The position numbers were made by a program, and so were the translations under genes. Below, in pieces: positions 1 to 12,455 of a DNA stretch of 64,000 bases (positions are counted from its first letter, which is position 1; each line of letters starts with the position of its first letter). The notes under the pieces are model-generated. The model saw only the letters and a program-made list of their open reading frames with translations. It was not told the DNA's origin and made no database searches. The stretch spans positions 21,433,105 to 21,497,104 of the forward strand of contig OZ020523.1 in assembly GCA_963971425.1 (NCBI GenBank), written 5' to 3'. This stretch comes from Bryoerythrophyllum caledonicum. Taxonomy: Eukaryota > Streptophyta > Bryopsida > Pottiales > Pottiaceae.

Positions 1-2691
1 ACCACCAGCAATGGGTTAGTGAACACGTAGAACACATCACACGAAATGTACGTTCTACCACATACAGAAAGTGGAAGCACAAAATATGCACAAAGGTGAT
101 GTTAAATATTACCTTGTAGTTGCAAGTCTCTGGCGGAAGGGTGCTGGGAGCTGGAAGGTTCCCTTTTCTTCTAGATCCCAACTCACTTTTAACTTCTTCT
201 CGTAAGGTGGGCTCCAACTCGTTCACGAACACATCAATGGCCGCCACTCCAATGAGCTCTCCATCACTGTCAATGGCTGGCAGTTCATCCCAACATGGTG
301 TAAGATTACATGAATGGATTCAAGGTACTTTGTACACCTCTAGTACCTACGATGGTCCGCCAATGGTCAAGTTCTTATTGACTTTGCACCTCACATCCAA
401 ACAGTCCCTGATTCTCGTTGGGTAACCCGTAACCCAAGATACAAATACCTTGATGAACTAAACACGTATCATGGTCTAGTACGGTTGACTCACTGTAAAC
501 TTCAAATTCACAGTAATATGCTGGGAGATGGAGGGGTCATCAGAACACAGCTTATCTATACCTGGAAAAGTAACAGTATTGGTATCAAGGGACTGAGACA
601 TGCTTGCGTAAACATTACTCCACGTTGGCATTGATTCCGCCGCAACCATGTGTACCTTGGCCAAATAGGAGAAATAACTCCTAATGGCATACAACGGATT
701 TACAGTCGAGGGTGCATCCAACATTTCAAAGGATCCTTGCACACCACACAGCACTGTTCGCAAGGTGGAATTTTCCAAGTATGCATCATCTACCGCGTTG
801 GATGGAAGCTTGTACATAAGCAACTTGGCTTTATGAGCTGCTATGGCAGCCGTTGGAAATGTTGTGCCATCCAGCGGAAGAAAATTGCCGTCACTGATGA
901 TCACCACAATCTGCACGCATAATGATTCAACCGATTTGTTACACACCAGATGGCCTCATGCTATATATTTCGTTCTATTGGCATAACATTCTAAATGTGA
1001 AATATTCTAGAGTGCATTTTATGACTTTGATTCCAGAAAGTCTGCGTTCTAAGTACAGACAGCAGGGCGTATTTGATCCGATCAAATGAGAAGTAGAATC
1101 ATGTACTGTATACTATCAGAAGAAAACTAGGGGAAGAGAAAGTGATCTTACCTTCAAGGAAGGTGGCGTTGTATTCTGGAAAGTAGAAATCCCCTCGACT
1201 ATAGCCCTTGTAAGGTTGGAATTCGGTTGATCTGTTGATGCAGTCAAATATCGCAAATTGCTTCTCAAGGGTTCCAGTTCGGAATTGACCACATCGCCGT
1301 CAACTGTCTGGTTGTAGTTGCCCACGTGCACCGGCGTGGTAACGGGGGAATAAGCACCGGTGCTGTTGAAGGAGATGACATCCACGAAGTCCTGTGGCGA
1401 TAGGGTCTGGATAATGGACAGCGAAATGTTGATTGCAACCTGCAACAAAGTCACACCCGATACTCTGCCGTAGTCCCCAGTCACAGGAGCTCCCATGGAG
1501 GTCCCAGTGTCAATGAGGATTCTCACCTGCTTCTGCACGGAAATCCCGTCCAGGTACCACGGACGCTGGCGGCACTCGAAGGCGGTGCAAAACTTCTCCG
1601 AGCCCTCCTGCAAGAAAACCTCAAAATCATCAACATTACACTTGTCACACGATTCTTACTGCTCATTAAATGTTATTTGGCGTACTGCTGCCGAAGGGTT
1701 AAGGGATGATCAGGGGTGGCTTACTCTTCCCGGGTATGCTCTCCAAGCCCCGCTGGTTGATCCAAAAAACATGTACGAGAATTGACTGTGAATGCCGCTT
1801 ATATTCTTGAACGTCGGATCCAATCTACGTTGCAGGCAAAAGTCTCGTCTCACCTCCGATTGAAGTTCTTTGACGTTTGCTCCCTTCGGGAGTCTGCAGA
1901 AAATTTCCAATCCTTGTTCATTGTAAGCAAGCTGGTAAGTAAAATACCATAGGCAGGATCTCATACATAGCTTAAATATGAATGAGGCAGCTTACGTCAC
2001 GTATGATCTGTTGTAATTCAGCATCATGTCCGTGCAAGTGTTGCCGTCGGATGCTGTACAGGCCGCATTGTTGTCCACTTTTGCGCACTCGGACATGGCT
2101 TCATCTTCGATCACTGGCTCGCACGTTGCTCTGCTACATTCACGTTCACAAGAGCTCACAAGCTCTGCACCAATCACCACATATCAACACTCTGCCTGGT
2201 GTGTCGCTCTAAACCCGTCCAATGGTCAGCTTTCATTTTGTTTCCAGTGGTTAAACACAATCACGGGTTTGAAAACGGAAGATGGTGAAGAGGAAGTGGT
2301 TCTGATATTTGATAATAAGCGATTTCCACAAGCAAATGATGAAGGTTCAGAAATTCAATTCAAGGAAGTTCCACTATGCTCATCAATGCACATTTGACCA
2401 GTCCAATATCATATTCAATGTAGGGAATAACAGCTCTGGTGTCGGTAAGACTGCCGAACCTAGAAAAGAGATGAAGAGGAATCAAACAACCAACTCACCA
2501 CATTTCCGATGGTTCTCCAACGCTGCAGCCGCTATTTGTTGTACTTGTTGCTGCTTAGTGTCTAAGAAAATCGAACCCTGATTCGCAGCACGAATCATCA
2601 ACACAGTAGTGCCACCAGGTGGAGCTGATAGCAAATAGACAGACGTGAAGAGAAGGATGTAAAACAATCGAATCCTGAACAACTTGGCCAT
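1..2691 (-). CDS. VWA-Cache (alpha-2/delta-like) membrane protein, copy 1, 3' end outside window
   Basis: Copy 1 of a tandem gene family. Exons on the minus strand: 2499-2691, 1996-2164, 1725-1893, 1152-1607, 562-910 and 113-276; exon 7 (Cys-rich stalk, membrane span, tail) lies left of the window. All six visible exons are open and keep phase across GT-AG introns. Order: signal peptide (MAKLFRIRLFYILLF...), Cys-rich exon 2, an alpha-2/delta-like FFGSTSGAWRAYPG segment, RQRPWYLDG leading into a VWA domain with the MIDAS-like DTGTS, the VWA strand VVIISDG, then Cache with TWSNVY and GVAAIDV. The last two motifs are typical of calcium-channel alpha-2/delta subunits and CACHD1. The role in plants is not known to me; an extracellular or secretory location is inferred. 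A TAA at 1658-1660 would hit exon 4 only if an upstream acceptor were used. The TTTTCTTGCAG acceptor places it in the intron. Confidence 0.8.
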
Positions 2692-3619
2692 CGTTATTAA
2701 ATTCCGCAGCACAACATCATCATCTGTGAGCTCCTGATCGCACACTATATAGTGTTCATCGCTATACTCACCAGATGATCCAATCCTTCACGAGGAGTCT
2801 TTTCAAGACTAGCAGTACAGTACTGTTCCATCACGTACCTGTCATGGATCAAGTTTTAGCAAACTGCAAGTGGCTCACCGAGACGTCGCATGAGGAACTG
2901 GAACCGCAATATATATTTTAACCGTAATCGTCAGTCGGTATCCTATAATATAGAGGGCCTCGCACGTATTTTACTGTGTAGGATACACGAGATGTACTAA
3001 AATTTAGCAAGACTTGGATCGAAGATTCATCAACTAACATCTTTCGTTTAGAGGTCATTTCATTATCTGAATCTTCAAATACGACACCGGCGTTCATGTA
3101 GAATACTGTGGCCACCAGTCGGCCGTTCTGACGTTTGAGGATATTCTAGAATCTCCCAGATCAATTGACAAGCTTTCCTACCACTCTGGGGCCATCATCT
3201 TCGGGGCAGGCCAATCCAACCGACATGTGTTTCTCCACACTGCCTGAACGCAACTCCTTCGCTCCTTTTCCGGCCCTCTCTTGCACAGCACCTCGCCGAC
3301 TGGTCGCTCACCGCCATTCGTTCTCACCACTCCATTTTGTTTTTTTTTGGAGCAACTGCACGTGAAGTTTGTTGTCGTTAGTCACGTTTGGTATCATTAG
3401 TCCCTCGTTGTGGTAGGAGTTCCGTTCTTCTGGAATCTTCACTCCGCTGTCACTGATGTACCATTGATGCTCAATCAAACTCGTCGGTTACGTATTATTG
3501 TAGAATAATCGATTTCTATTGTGCGCATAAATAATTTACTCAGTCGGAGCTCAATCTGCTACCCGGGCTACTCAATGTGCTACCCGGCCGCGACACGAGT
3601 TGAACGCAGCCTCTCTCAC
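2692..3619. other. Upstream region of VWA-Cache copy 1, no gene recognised
   Basis: This spacer lies between the copy-1 start codon and the MIOX fragment and should contain the copy-1 promoter. It is shared with the copy-3 unit (about 19914-20790). Copy 2 lacks the middle part, with a junction near 15710, and copy 4 is diverged. A small open frame at 3165-3365 is present in both copies 1 and 3, but I see no recognisable domain in it. Positions about 3515-3560 match sequence at 26723-26763, just 3' of the intact MIOX gene, so MIOX-derived sequence starts before the exon fragment. Confidence 0.5.
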
Positions 3620-3745
3620 CGTAGAAGGAGTGGCAACGGATGACGAAGTGCGCTGCCGGTGGAAGAGTGGAGTTGTTGCTCATCATCACCTGGTACATGT
3701 ACTCGTCACGACATGACCACTTGGTCGAGGCCGCAATTCTCCTGG
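3620..3745 (-). pseudogene. MIOX exon 6 fragment (pseudogene 1)
   Basis: Minus-strand sequence matches most of exon 6 of the intact MIOX gene (27323-27515), including CGLDQVV, a tyrosine-methionine rich EYMYQVM stretch and CHSFYG, followed by the same GTGAGAG donor and intron start down to about 3597. An 8-bp gap (ATGGCCCC missing relative to exon 6) removes the MSWGH region, which holds an iron-ligand histidine, and shifts the frame. No other MIOX exon is present nearby. On the low-coordinate side it joins MIOX 3' flanking sequence, so the last three exons were deleted. It is non-functional. Confidence 0.85.
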
Positions 3746-5639
3746 CCGCACACACTTTACTTCAATTCTTTCTTTGTTCTATTTATGACACCATTTGTTC
3801 AAAATTGGAAAAGATGACATTCATGGGTTCTGAAAGTACCCCTACCAAATAAAATTGAAGGTCTGATGGGTACATTTCAACAAGAAAGACCGCAACTGCA
3901 GGTAGAAAACTCTATTTTGAAAATCCAATGCTGAGAGAGAAGTCGCTAATTGAGCCACCAATTGATTGAAAGAATTGAGAAAATGACAGTATCACGCCAT
4001 GTTTTGGCAGGTCTGGATGATAGAATGGGTTCATCCATCACCATGGCAAATCCATGGTGGCAAATCGAGTTGATGGAGCCAATCAGAGATATTAGAGGTG
4101 CATGGGATGAGTTCTTGGTCCGTAGAGTAAACTGCCCTTAAGGTCTAAGTTCATTACCATCATGTCAAGCATGATATTAGTTCCTTGTACAAATCCAAAC
4201 GGTCAATAAGAACATGCAATTAAGCATTTATGCATTTAGCCAAGTGCATTGATTGGCGGTGACAAACAACAACTTTTGACTCAAAACTTTCGAAAAAAAT
4301 AAATTGGCACAATTTTAGTTTGTTATTTGTATTTAATTTGCATGTCTTTGGCATTAAATTTTGATTTCTTCTAGTTCACGTAAGTAATATATTTTCTCTA
4401 TTTTCCGTACTTTCTAAAGAATACATGATTCCTAGTCTAGTTTATAATTTTATTTATAAAGCTCCAATCATGCATGTAAAGTGGATATATATATTTTTTG
4501 TATCATTACAGAATTTTAGAGTTCCTCACTACAAATGCAATTTATAAGAGATACAAGACTAAGGTATGCAACTCCGTGAAAAATTATAAAGCACATCACT
4601 ATTTATTATATGCAAAAATTGACATAATCAAACAATTTAAAACTATTGCAACACAAATCATAGTCAAGTATATCCTATGGTCCATTCTAAATGTAAGTGT
4701 GCATCATTTGCCCAATTATAGAAGCCTGTTGAAGTACATTATACTAACTTATGTGATACGTAAACAACATGCCTACTCAACAATATTACAACAGTTCTAA
4801 GGCTCATAACTCATCTTCTAGCAAAGCTAGGTTGCTAAATTCTTCGTCTTGTGGTGTACCCTTCCCTAGATGTACGCTTCCCTAGATGAAAGGGATTATA
4901 AGTCATCCATAGGAATGGCTTTGATGGCTCCATTCCCTCAATCCACAAGCCGTGGTTTTCATAGTCAATTGTAGTTGGTGCCAAAAAACCTGTGTATCAC
5001 TACATAACAATAGTGATTGTTAATATGGGGTATGATCTTTTCTTTCTTGTTTGGATTTGCATTCTAAGAGAGAGTCCATTTAAGGTAGAGGCACCCAATT
5101 CCGATCACTTAAGCCAGTTCGGGACTCAAATGACATTGTATGTCAAAAACATTTATGTAGAAAGATGTGGAATTAGGAATACAACTCAACAACTATTTTT
5201 TCAAATTTAATCACAAAGATTTGGATTTGATATAGAATTTAAAAGCCCAAAAACTGTCGGAGCCCATAATCAAACTCTAGAGTAGGTGAGATTTGGTGCC
5301 CTCCTTCACCCAATGCCAATAAGTGAGAGTGAGTAAAAGAGAGAAGACATGCCATGGATAACCAACTCATGGAGGGTACCCAATGTCAATCGGCCTTGTT
5401 TGACTTTCGAGGCAAGGCCACCAATGAGAGCTCAATTGAGGTGGAGCAACCCAAAATTGCACACTTTGTGACCCAATGCCAATCATGGCTAGAATTTTCA
5501 GATTTTGAGTTATCGGTTTTAGGTCACTTCATGCACCATTTCAAGCATTTGCCGTTTTCATGCACCATGCCATGCATACTCTACTGATCGGAATTGGGTG
5601 GCCGATCGGAATTGGGTGCCTCTACCTTACATCAAAAGA
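3746..5639. other. AT-rich spacer, no gene recognised
   Basis: 3756-4140 is part of the duplicated unit and recurs at about 16060-16435 and 20925-21200, so it is the old junction between neighbouring array units. A short motif at about 4141-4200 (AAGGTCTAAGTTCATTACC and following bases) belongs to the dispersed repeat family described at 5640, 8560 and 11274. The remainder is AT-rich. The open frames at 4498-4800 and 4992-5210 have no recognisable motif and look fortuitous. Confidence 0.5.
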
Positions 5640-6390
5640 GAACCATTTCACATGATCATTAAAAGGTAATTATTTCAAAAATTCACATTTAACCGTACAA
5701 TCTCAATTAAGACTTACAAGGTTAAGTATTCACAAAAAAATTATAGTGTTTGCAGTAGTGAGAAATGTTCATTATCTTCCATGCATCATTAGATCAACAA
5801 CTTTGACTTCACTTGGAGCCAATTTTGGCACTATACAAGGTCTAAATTCATTACCATCATGTTCAACATGATGTTAATTCCTTGTACACCAATTTTTAAA
5901 GGTACAAAAGATGTAGCATATTCAAAACAACTGTGCAAAGATAAAGTTTTAAAATTTACGAATTCACATATTTTTATTACAACCTAATATGTTTTCATAT
6001 GATAATCCAAACAGTCAATATGTAGGTTTATTCCAAATCTTCTAAAAGACTTATATTTTTAAACACTAAGAAGATTTGTAAGTTGTATGTGGAAAAAGAA
6101 GAAGTTTTTATGTACCTTGCCCAACAATATGTGACAATGTGTGAAGATGTTTGACTTGGGTTGATATGCAATTTTTCATTAAATACAAGATTTTTTCCTT
6201 TGAAAATAGAAAACAATGATATTACTTGCTAATTTGGAAAGTCTCACGTTTAAGAGAGTGTTTAAGCCAAAGTTATTAGAGTTTCCCAACTTACTCACCC
6301 TTGGACCATTATTTTTCTGAAGATGATACAACTTTTTCATCTAATGTCAAATTTAGGAATAAAACAGTTAATTTCAGCAAAAGAATTAAA
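5640..6390 (+). repeat. Diverged copy of the TTAA-flanked repeat family
   Basis: Sequence from the 'tagtgtttg' region through 'ggtctaaattcattacc', 'gatgttaattccttgtac', 'gtagcatattcaaaacaa' and 'gtttgacttgggttgatatg' follows the same order as the copies at 8560-9496 and 11274-12208. The ends are too diverged to place inverted repeats or a target duplication. It has no coding capacity. Confidence 0.6.
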
Positions 6391-8555
6391 GTAATTAAAA
6401 ATTAACTAAAAAGAAAAAAAGAATTAGAAAACATAATTTGAACGATTAAAAAGAACTAGAATTTTTTAAGTAGCTACGACATGTATTGTACGTCGTCCAA
6501 TACCAAACCTGGGTTTGAATATTATGCAAGTACGATACCAGGCCCGGGTAGGATACCTTAGCAGACCGGGCATGATATTGGGCCCATGTATCAGACCGTC
6601 TTGTGAATTGTGCTTCCGAGGTGTGTGCGCGCACACCCTTGCCTTCGTTTCTCCCTGCCTTGGTTGCTCCCATTCTCAAAACATGTACAGTCTCTAGCGA
6701 TGGATATCTCTGAATGTTTCGGTGCTAGAAACTGAGAAGTGGAAGCAAGAGACGGCCTCGGCCGCCGAGATGCTACAAGCGTGTACAAGGAAACCCCGGC
6801 CAGGGAAACCGGCTTTTTGATAAAACCCATGACCAGCGAGAAATTTGAACCATGTAAGAAACAATGGAGTTGTATCGAATGGCTTGGATTGTTTGGAAGA
6901 ACCTTCCCAGCGGCGAAATCCTTACACTCGGCACCAGCCACATAAAGACTACTTTAAGACTGATACAGTATCTAGTGTAACCACACTGAGGCTCTTGCGC
7001 CAACCCCCTTAGGGTTTCCATACCCCTACCTTGTGTATCCCTGCTCCGTGTAGTTCTTCCCCCAACCAACGTTGGGTTTCCATATCCCGGCCTTCCTTTC
7101 TCCGGCTCGTTATTCCCCCGACCGCCTTAGACCAATTCAGAGTTTAAGGTCATCGTGATTCAAAGCGCGCACTATGTCGCGAGGCAAGTGGAGGGCAAGT
7201 GGAGTACAGAACAAGGAGTAAGAGTGAGTAGAGAGAGAGAGGATTACAAGGCGGAGTACAACAAAGTGGAGTGGAGCGGAGTGGAGCAGATGGCAGAGTG
7301 GAGTTGGAGGTTCCGAGGGCGCAGATGGCGCGACCTGATGGTGCCGGCGCGCGTCGTGAAGGTTGTGCCGGAGTGCGCACGACTTGAGATGCGCAGGACT
7401 TGAAATGGCTCTATGAAGACGGCGTGGTGAAGATCTTCACGGAGCAGATGGCGCCGTGAAAATGGTGTCGTGAGCGTGGATTTAGAAAACGATGTGAAGA
7501 TGGCGACAAAGTAAATGGCGATGATGGAGCTGATGGTGCACGGCCACAGTAGAGGTGTGCGCTAGCACACCCCTCAGTTGATGACGCACGGCCGTTGTAG
7601 GGGTGTAAGCACGCACACCCCTACTTTAGCCCCGCCGGGCCGCTCCGTCCTCCGCGATATCGGGATCTGAAGTTTAGGATTTCCGCCGCCGTATATTTAG
7701 GGCTTTTCTTGTAGATTTAGGGTTGACGATGCAGTGGTTGGAAATTTGAGCATGCTTTGAAGTAATTGCAGAGGGGCTTGTATGTTGTAAGGTTGCCGTT
7801 CTTAAATTTTGTGAAATTGTACGGTATGCCCTACTGTATCCATTCTAGTTGGGACTCATTATACTAGTGCTCAATATATGATCAAACTTACCCATAATTG
7901 AGGCTGAAGAGGTTCTGTATTAATTACGAAGAAGGTTATTGTATCAATGATGGAGTTGAAGCTGCTTCTTGTTTCTGGTGCAAGTGGATTGATGAGTGGC
8001 TTATGATACATTTGGTGAGTTTCTCGGGGCCACTAGTTTAATGCTTTTGTTTTTGGGGGTGGTTTTGGTCGGTGTTTGCGTCACTCTCTAGAGTTCGTGG
8101 TAATCTGGTGTTCACGGTGTGGACTTGGTGTGCACACACTGGTCGGTATTCACCTGAGTTTTGCAGGGATAGTGAGGAAGACTTGTTTTTTTAGAGCCCT
8201 TTGTCTTGTAGAAAACATCATGAGAAGAACGTGACATACGGCAACACATATCTTCTCACACTTGGTGTGCCATGGCGAGATGGTTGAGAGCTTTGCAGGG
8301 ATAGTGAGAAATTCTGGTGATTGTCTTCTTTGTTCCATCAAAGCATTTGAGGAGGAATCCTTTCATAAGGTTAAAACGGTTTTATTCAGGTCAGAGTGGC
8401 TACTGAGAAAACAAAACTGAAAAGCCTGTTCCCGGAAGTAGCCTGTAGGTGTCCTGGCAATTAGAAGTTATAAAGAGATATTGAGAGCGTTCGTGTACTA
8501 ATCACAAATTAGAAGAGTTGAATCACCTTACATGTGATAACAAGAGGTTGCTGTA
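6391..8555. other. Unassigned region with three near-palindromic GTGTG/CACAC hairpins
   Basis: No supported gene. 7150-7400 is GA-rich on the plus strand (repeated GTGGAG and GCGGAG), which creates open frames in several phases. Near-palindromes of the form GAGGTGTGNGC-GCACACCC occur at about 6618-6640, 7552-7573 and 7597-7622. GC content rises at 7300-7650 and then falls. Small open frames here show no domain. Confidence 0.4.
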
Positions 8556-8559
8556 TTAA

Positions 8560-9496
8560 CCCCTTAATTTCTTTGACACTTTCAAACCAAAAACACTTGA
8601 AAATCGTTTGTTTTAGTGCAATGAGTAAGGAAGGAAAAAAACTTCCATTTCTATTTTCAACCATAAGATCATAATTATGACTTATTAAGTGATACACTAA
8701 AAAATTTCATAAACTTTGACCGCAAGGATTAAAAGATAAATTTATAGTGTTTGAGGTACAGAAAAGGGTTCATTTCTACTCTATGTTTAAGGGATGAGCA
8801 GACTTTGACTTCACTTGGTGTCTAATTTCTACACTACACAAGGTCTAAATCATTGCCATTGTATTAAGTATGATGTTAATTCCTTGTACACCAATTTTTA
8901 GAGGTGGGTAAGGGGTGTTGCACATTCAAAACAATTGTGGAAGGAGAGGAGGTTTAAAAAGTGCCAATTCACGTTTTATTTTTTGGTGAACTGAATATGT
9001 TTAAGAATGAGAATAAAATTTTCTATGAGAAAGTTTACACCTTTTAGTTATAAAAAATAAAAAGTAAAAAATATGAAGATCTCTAAGTTTTATGTGGAAT
9101 GAAGAAGTTTTTTTGGTATCTTGCTCGACAATGTGTGACAATGTGAAAATGTATGACTTGGGTTGATATGCTATTTTTCACTAAAGACAAGAGATTTTAT
9201 TTGACAATATGAAAGGAAATAATATTTTTTGCTAGCATCGAACATCCAAGGTTCAATTTAGTGTCCTAGCAAAAAAAAAGTTGGAGTTGCCAGATGTGCC
9301 CAACTCTCCATTTAAAATTGAAAACCCTGCATCTTTTCCATTAAATATTATATATAGGAAAAATTTGTACGACACAAAGCTTTTAGTAATGTCCATCTCC
9401 TGTAAAAATTTCATCGAAAAATGTTATAAATTGACACAATAGGAACCTACCTAGACCTTGAAGAGTCCCCCAAGGGGACTCTTGGAAATTTAGGGG
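8560..9496 (+). mobile_element. TTAA-type terminal-inverted-repeat element, non-autonomous (937 bp)
   Basis: The left end reads TTAA then CCCCTTAATTTC. The right end, reverse-complemented, reads CCCCTAAATTTCC and is flanked by ATAA, one base off TTAA. Length is nearly identical to the 935-bp copy at 11274-12208, and the internal order of motifs is the same. TTAA target sites with ends beginning CCC are typical of piggyBac-type elements. That assignment is inference, since no transposase is present. Confidence 0.65.
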
Positions 9497-11269
9497 ATAA
9501 TCACAAATGATAAGTAGGTTTAGTTTTAGCACTTCTACTAATGTCTTCTTAGCGTTGGCTTCCTATTTTGACGTGGTGATTTGGACAAATGCAATAGAAT
9601 CATTATGTAAAATAGGGAATTTTAGGAAGTGAGGACCCATTTCCGCCATTTAATCCACAATATAATATTTGTTGTGGACAATTTATAGCCTTGAATGAAG
9701 ATTGAGCAGAAGTAGATGGCGCTATACCATTCTATGTAGGGAAAAGTGAAGTGATTGACGACAAAAAAAGCCGATCCAAACTAAAGATGAGGGTTTGTTG
9801 GCATTGACCTATCTTCCAAGGGCAGGTTGATGACGGAACAAGGTCCTCTAGGGAACGCTATGCAAATTGCATGGATTTCTTCTGGGAGGCATTTGGTGAA
9901 ACAAGTTGGGTTGAAAAATAGGCTTGGATTTTTTTTTATGGAAAGACAAACCGGAAAGAACCATCACTCAAGCTTGGCAATGGAGAGCGATTTGACGGAA
10001 CATCCCTGACATTGGGGCTTACTAGGGGGGCATGAGGTGGTGGGGCCAAACTTTGCTCCTATTTTAAATTTGGATGGGGCCCTAAGTATAGCAAGGGGAG
10101 GTTTTCTAGGATAATTTGGGGCGCAGGCATTAAGAGGGCCATGAAAATCACCTCATGCAATTAACACAGGGCCCACTTCGAGTAATTCCCAGCTTGGAGG
10201 ATATCATGTTTGTGTCGATGGAGAGAGCGCACGTATTCGGAATGCCAGTAGAAAGCAAGATTCACATTCTTCAATCAGCTAAGGCTGAGATACTAAAATA
10301 TATTGCAATGCAAACCAAAGCTATCGACGGCGAATAGTTGCAAGCGGCCTTAAACGCCATGTTGTAGATAGTGAAAGTATTGTGAGTGTATTTGTATATG
10401 GTAATTGTTATTTAGATTATGAGCGAGGGTAGTATATTATAAGGATTAGGTGTGACGTTTTGGAGCAATCCTATACATTGAAGAGGTATTTAGTACTGGA
10501 AAAATTAAATAAGTGACATGTATAGATGCATTTATATTTTTTTTTTTTCCATTGGCGTATCAAGTACTATGGAAAACTTGATATTATTCATTGGCAATGG
10601 TTGATGGTTGTATTATTTTGTGATTGCGTCTTTTTGTACCATACAAGCTTTATAATCTCACTCGTTCATATTGTACAAAGGTGTTAAGTAGATGTTTATA
10701 AAATATGAACCAAGTGCCACCAATAAATCATTAAATAATGCCATTAAAAAGTTTTTTTGTTGAGCAATTTTGATTGATCAAAACTATTGATGCAAAAACT
10801 CATTTAAATTTTTTTCAAAACCAAAGATTTTTGAATTTTTGAGTTTTTGCACCCAATAACTGCCGAAGTACTCAAGTGCACTTTTAAATGGTGAGGGAAA
10901 AATTGGTTAATTGCGTGTTTAAGAAGGTTTACACCACATCTTGTAGAGGAAAAAAAAAAAAGTGAAAAATATGAAGCTCTTTAAGTTTTATGTGGAAATG
11001 AATAATTGTTTTGGATGCCTTGCCCAAAAATGTGTGAATGTGTGAATTTCACATTAAATGTGCTATTTTTCACAAAGGGCAAGAAATGTTTTTTGACAAT
11101 ATGAAAGGAAATAATATTACTTGCTAAGCTTGGAAATATCGCATTTACAAGATTGACCTAGCAAAAGTTTTTAGAGTTGCCCAACTTGTCCCCACTAAAG
11201 AAGTTTTTCCTTAAGATGGCATAACTTTTTTTCCACAAGCCCAATAAGAATAAAATGCCAGAGGTTTCC
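9497..11269. other. Degenerate repeat-derived spacer
   Basis: No supported gene. 9680-10340 is less AT-rich and may be an old retroelement remnant, but I could not find a protein motif. 10900-11265 resembles the right-hand half of the TTAA-type element family (AAGGTTTACACC, AAATATGAAG and TTTTATGTGGAA order), truncated, and it abuts the next full copy. Confidence 0.45.
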
Positions 11270-11273
11270 TTAA

Positions 11274-12208
11274 CCCCTAAGGTACCGTGACAGTTTTCCA
11301 CCAAAAACACTTCAAACTAAATGGATTCTAGTCCAACAAATAAAGAAGGTAACTAAAACTTTGATTTTTAGTTCTAACCGTAGGATCTCAATAAAGGCTT
11401 ATTAAGTAATACATGTACAAAATTTCATAAACTTTGACCACACGGATTAAAAGATTATAGTGTTTGAAGTCAAGCAAATGGTTCATTTTCTTCCCTGTGT
11501 TTAGTGGATCAGCAGACTTTGACTTCAGTTGGTGTCCAAAAGTTTTACTACAAAAGGTCTAAATCTATTACCATCTTGTTAAGCATGATGTTAGCTCCTC
11601 ACACACCAATTTTTAGAAGTAGAGATCAGGTGTAGCATATTCAAAACAAGTGTGCAAGGAGTGGAGGCTCGAAATTTGTTAATTCACACTTTAATTTTTT
11701 TTGAACTTAACATGTTTTCGATTGATAATCCGAATGGTTAATATGAAGGTTTACATAACATATTGATGTGGAAAAAATAAAAATTGAAAAATATAAAGAT
11801 CTCTAGGTTTTATGTGGAAGAGAAGAAGTTTTTTTGGTACCTTGCCCGACAATGAGCGAGAATGTGTGAAAATGTTTGACTTGGGTTGGTATGCTATTTT
11901 TCACTAAAGACATGAACTTTTTTTTGACAACATGAAGGGAAATAATATTACTTGCGAGTACTAAAAATCTCACTTTCAATAGAGTGTCCTATCAAAAGTT
12001 TTTGGAGGTGCCCGAGGTGCCCACCCTCCCCATTTAAAATTTGAAACCCCTAAACTTTTTCATCAAATGTCCAATTTAGGAAAAAATAGTTTTCCCACAA
12101 AGGTCTTGGTAATGTCTTTCTATAGTAAAAATTTCAAAGAAGAAAGTTGGAAATTGACACCATAGGAACCTTCAAAAAGCCCTTTTTGGACACTTGGTAC
12201 CTCAGGGG
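11274..12208 (+). mobile_element. TTAA-flanked terminal-inverted-repeat element (935 bp)
   Basis: Direct TTAA copies at 11270-11273 and 12209-12212 flank ends CCCCTAAGGTACC (left) and CCCCTGAGGTACC (right, reverse-complemented), 12 of 13 matching. There is no coding capacity. It is the best-preserved member of a family also seen at 8560-9496, 24791-26710 and, diverged, 5640-6390. TTAA duplication is the hallmark of piggyBac-like transposition. These insertions account for much of the extra spacing between array copies 1 and 2. Confidence 0.75.
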
Positions 12209-12455
12209 TTAAGTCCACCTCCGGGCTTTTCTCATCTTTAGGTTAATTTCAAACAAGGAAGACCACTTGATAGAAAACTCAATTTTGTAAACCCAATACT
12301 AAGAAAGAGTTTCGAATTGTGGCTCCTATTGACTAAAAGAACTGAGAAAAGCACAGAAACACGCTATGTTTTTCCAGGCTTGGATGATAAAACGGATTCA
12401 TCAATCACGAGGTGGATTATCAATTGGACCTGGGGAAACTGGGGATCCTCTACGA

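Noticed and set aside
1658..1660. TAA in copy 1 that looked like a premature stop at the start of exon 4
   Set aside because: It counts only if the acceptor TTAATGAGCAG is used. The downstream acceptor TTTTCTTGCAG at 1608-1609 is stronger, keeps phase, and puts the TAA in the intron in every copy.
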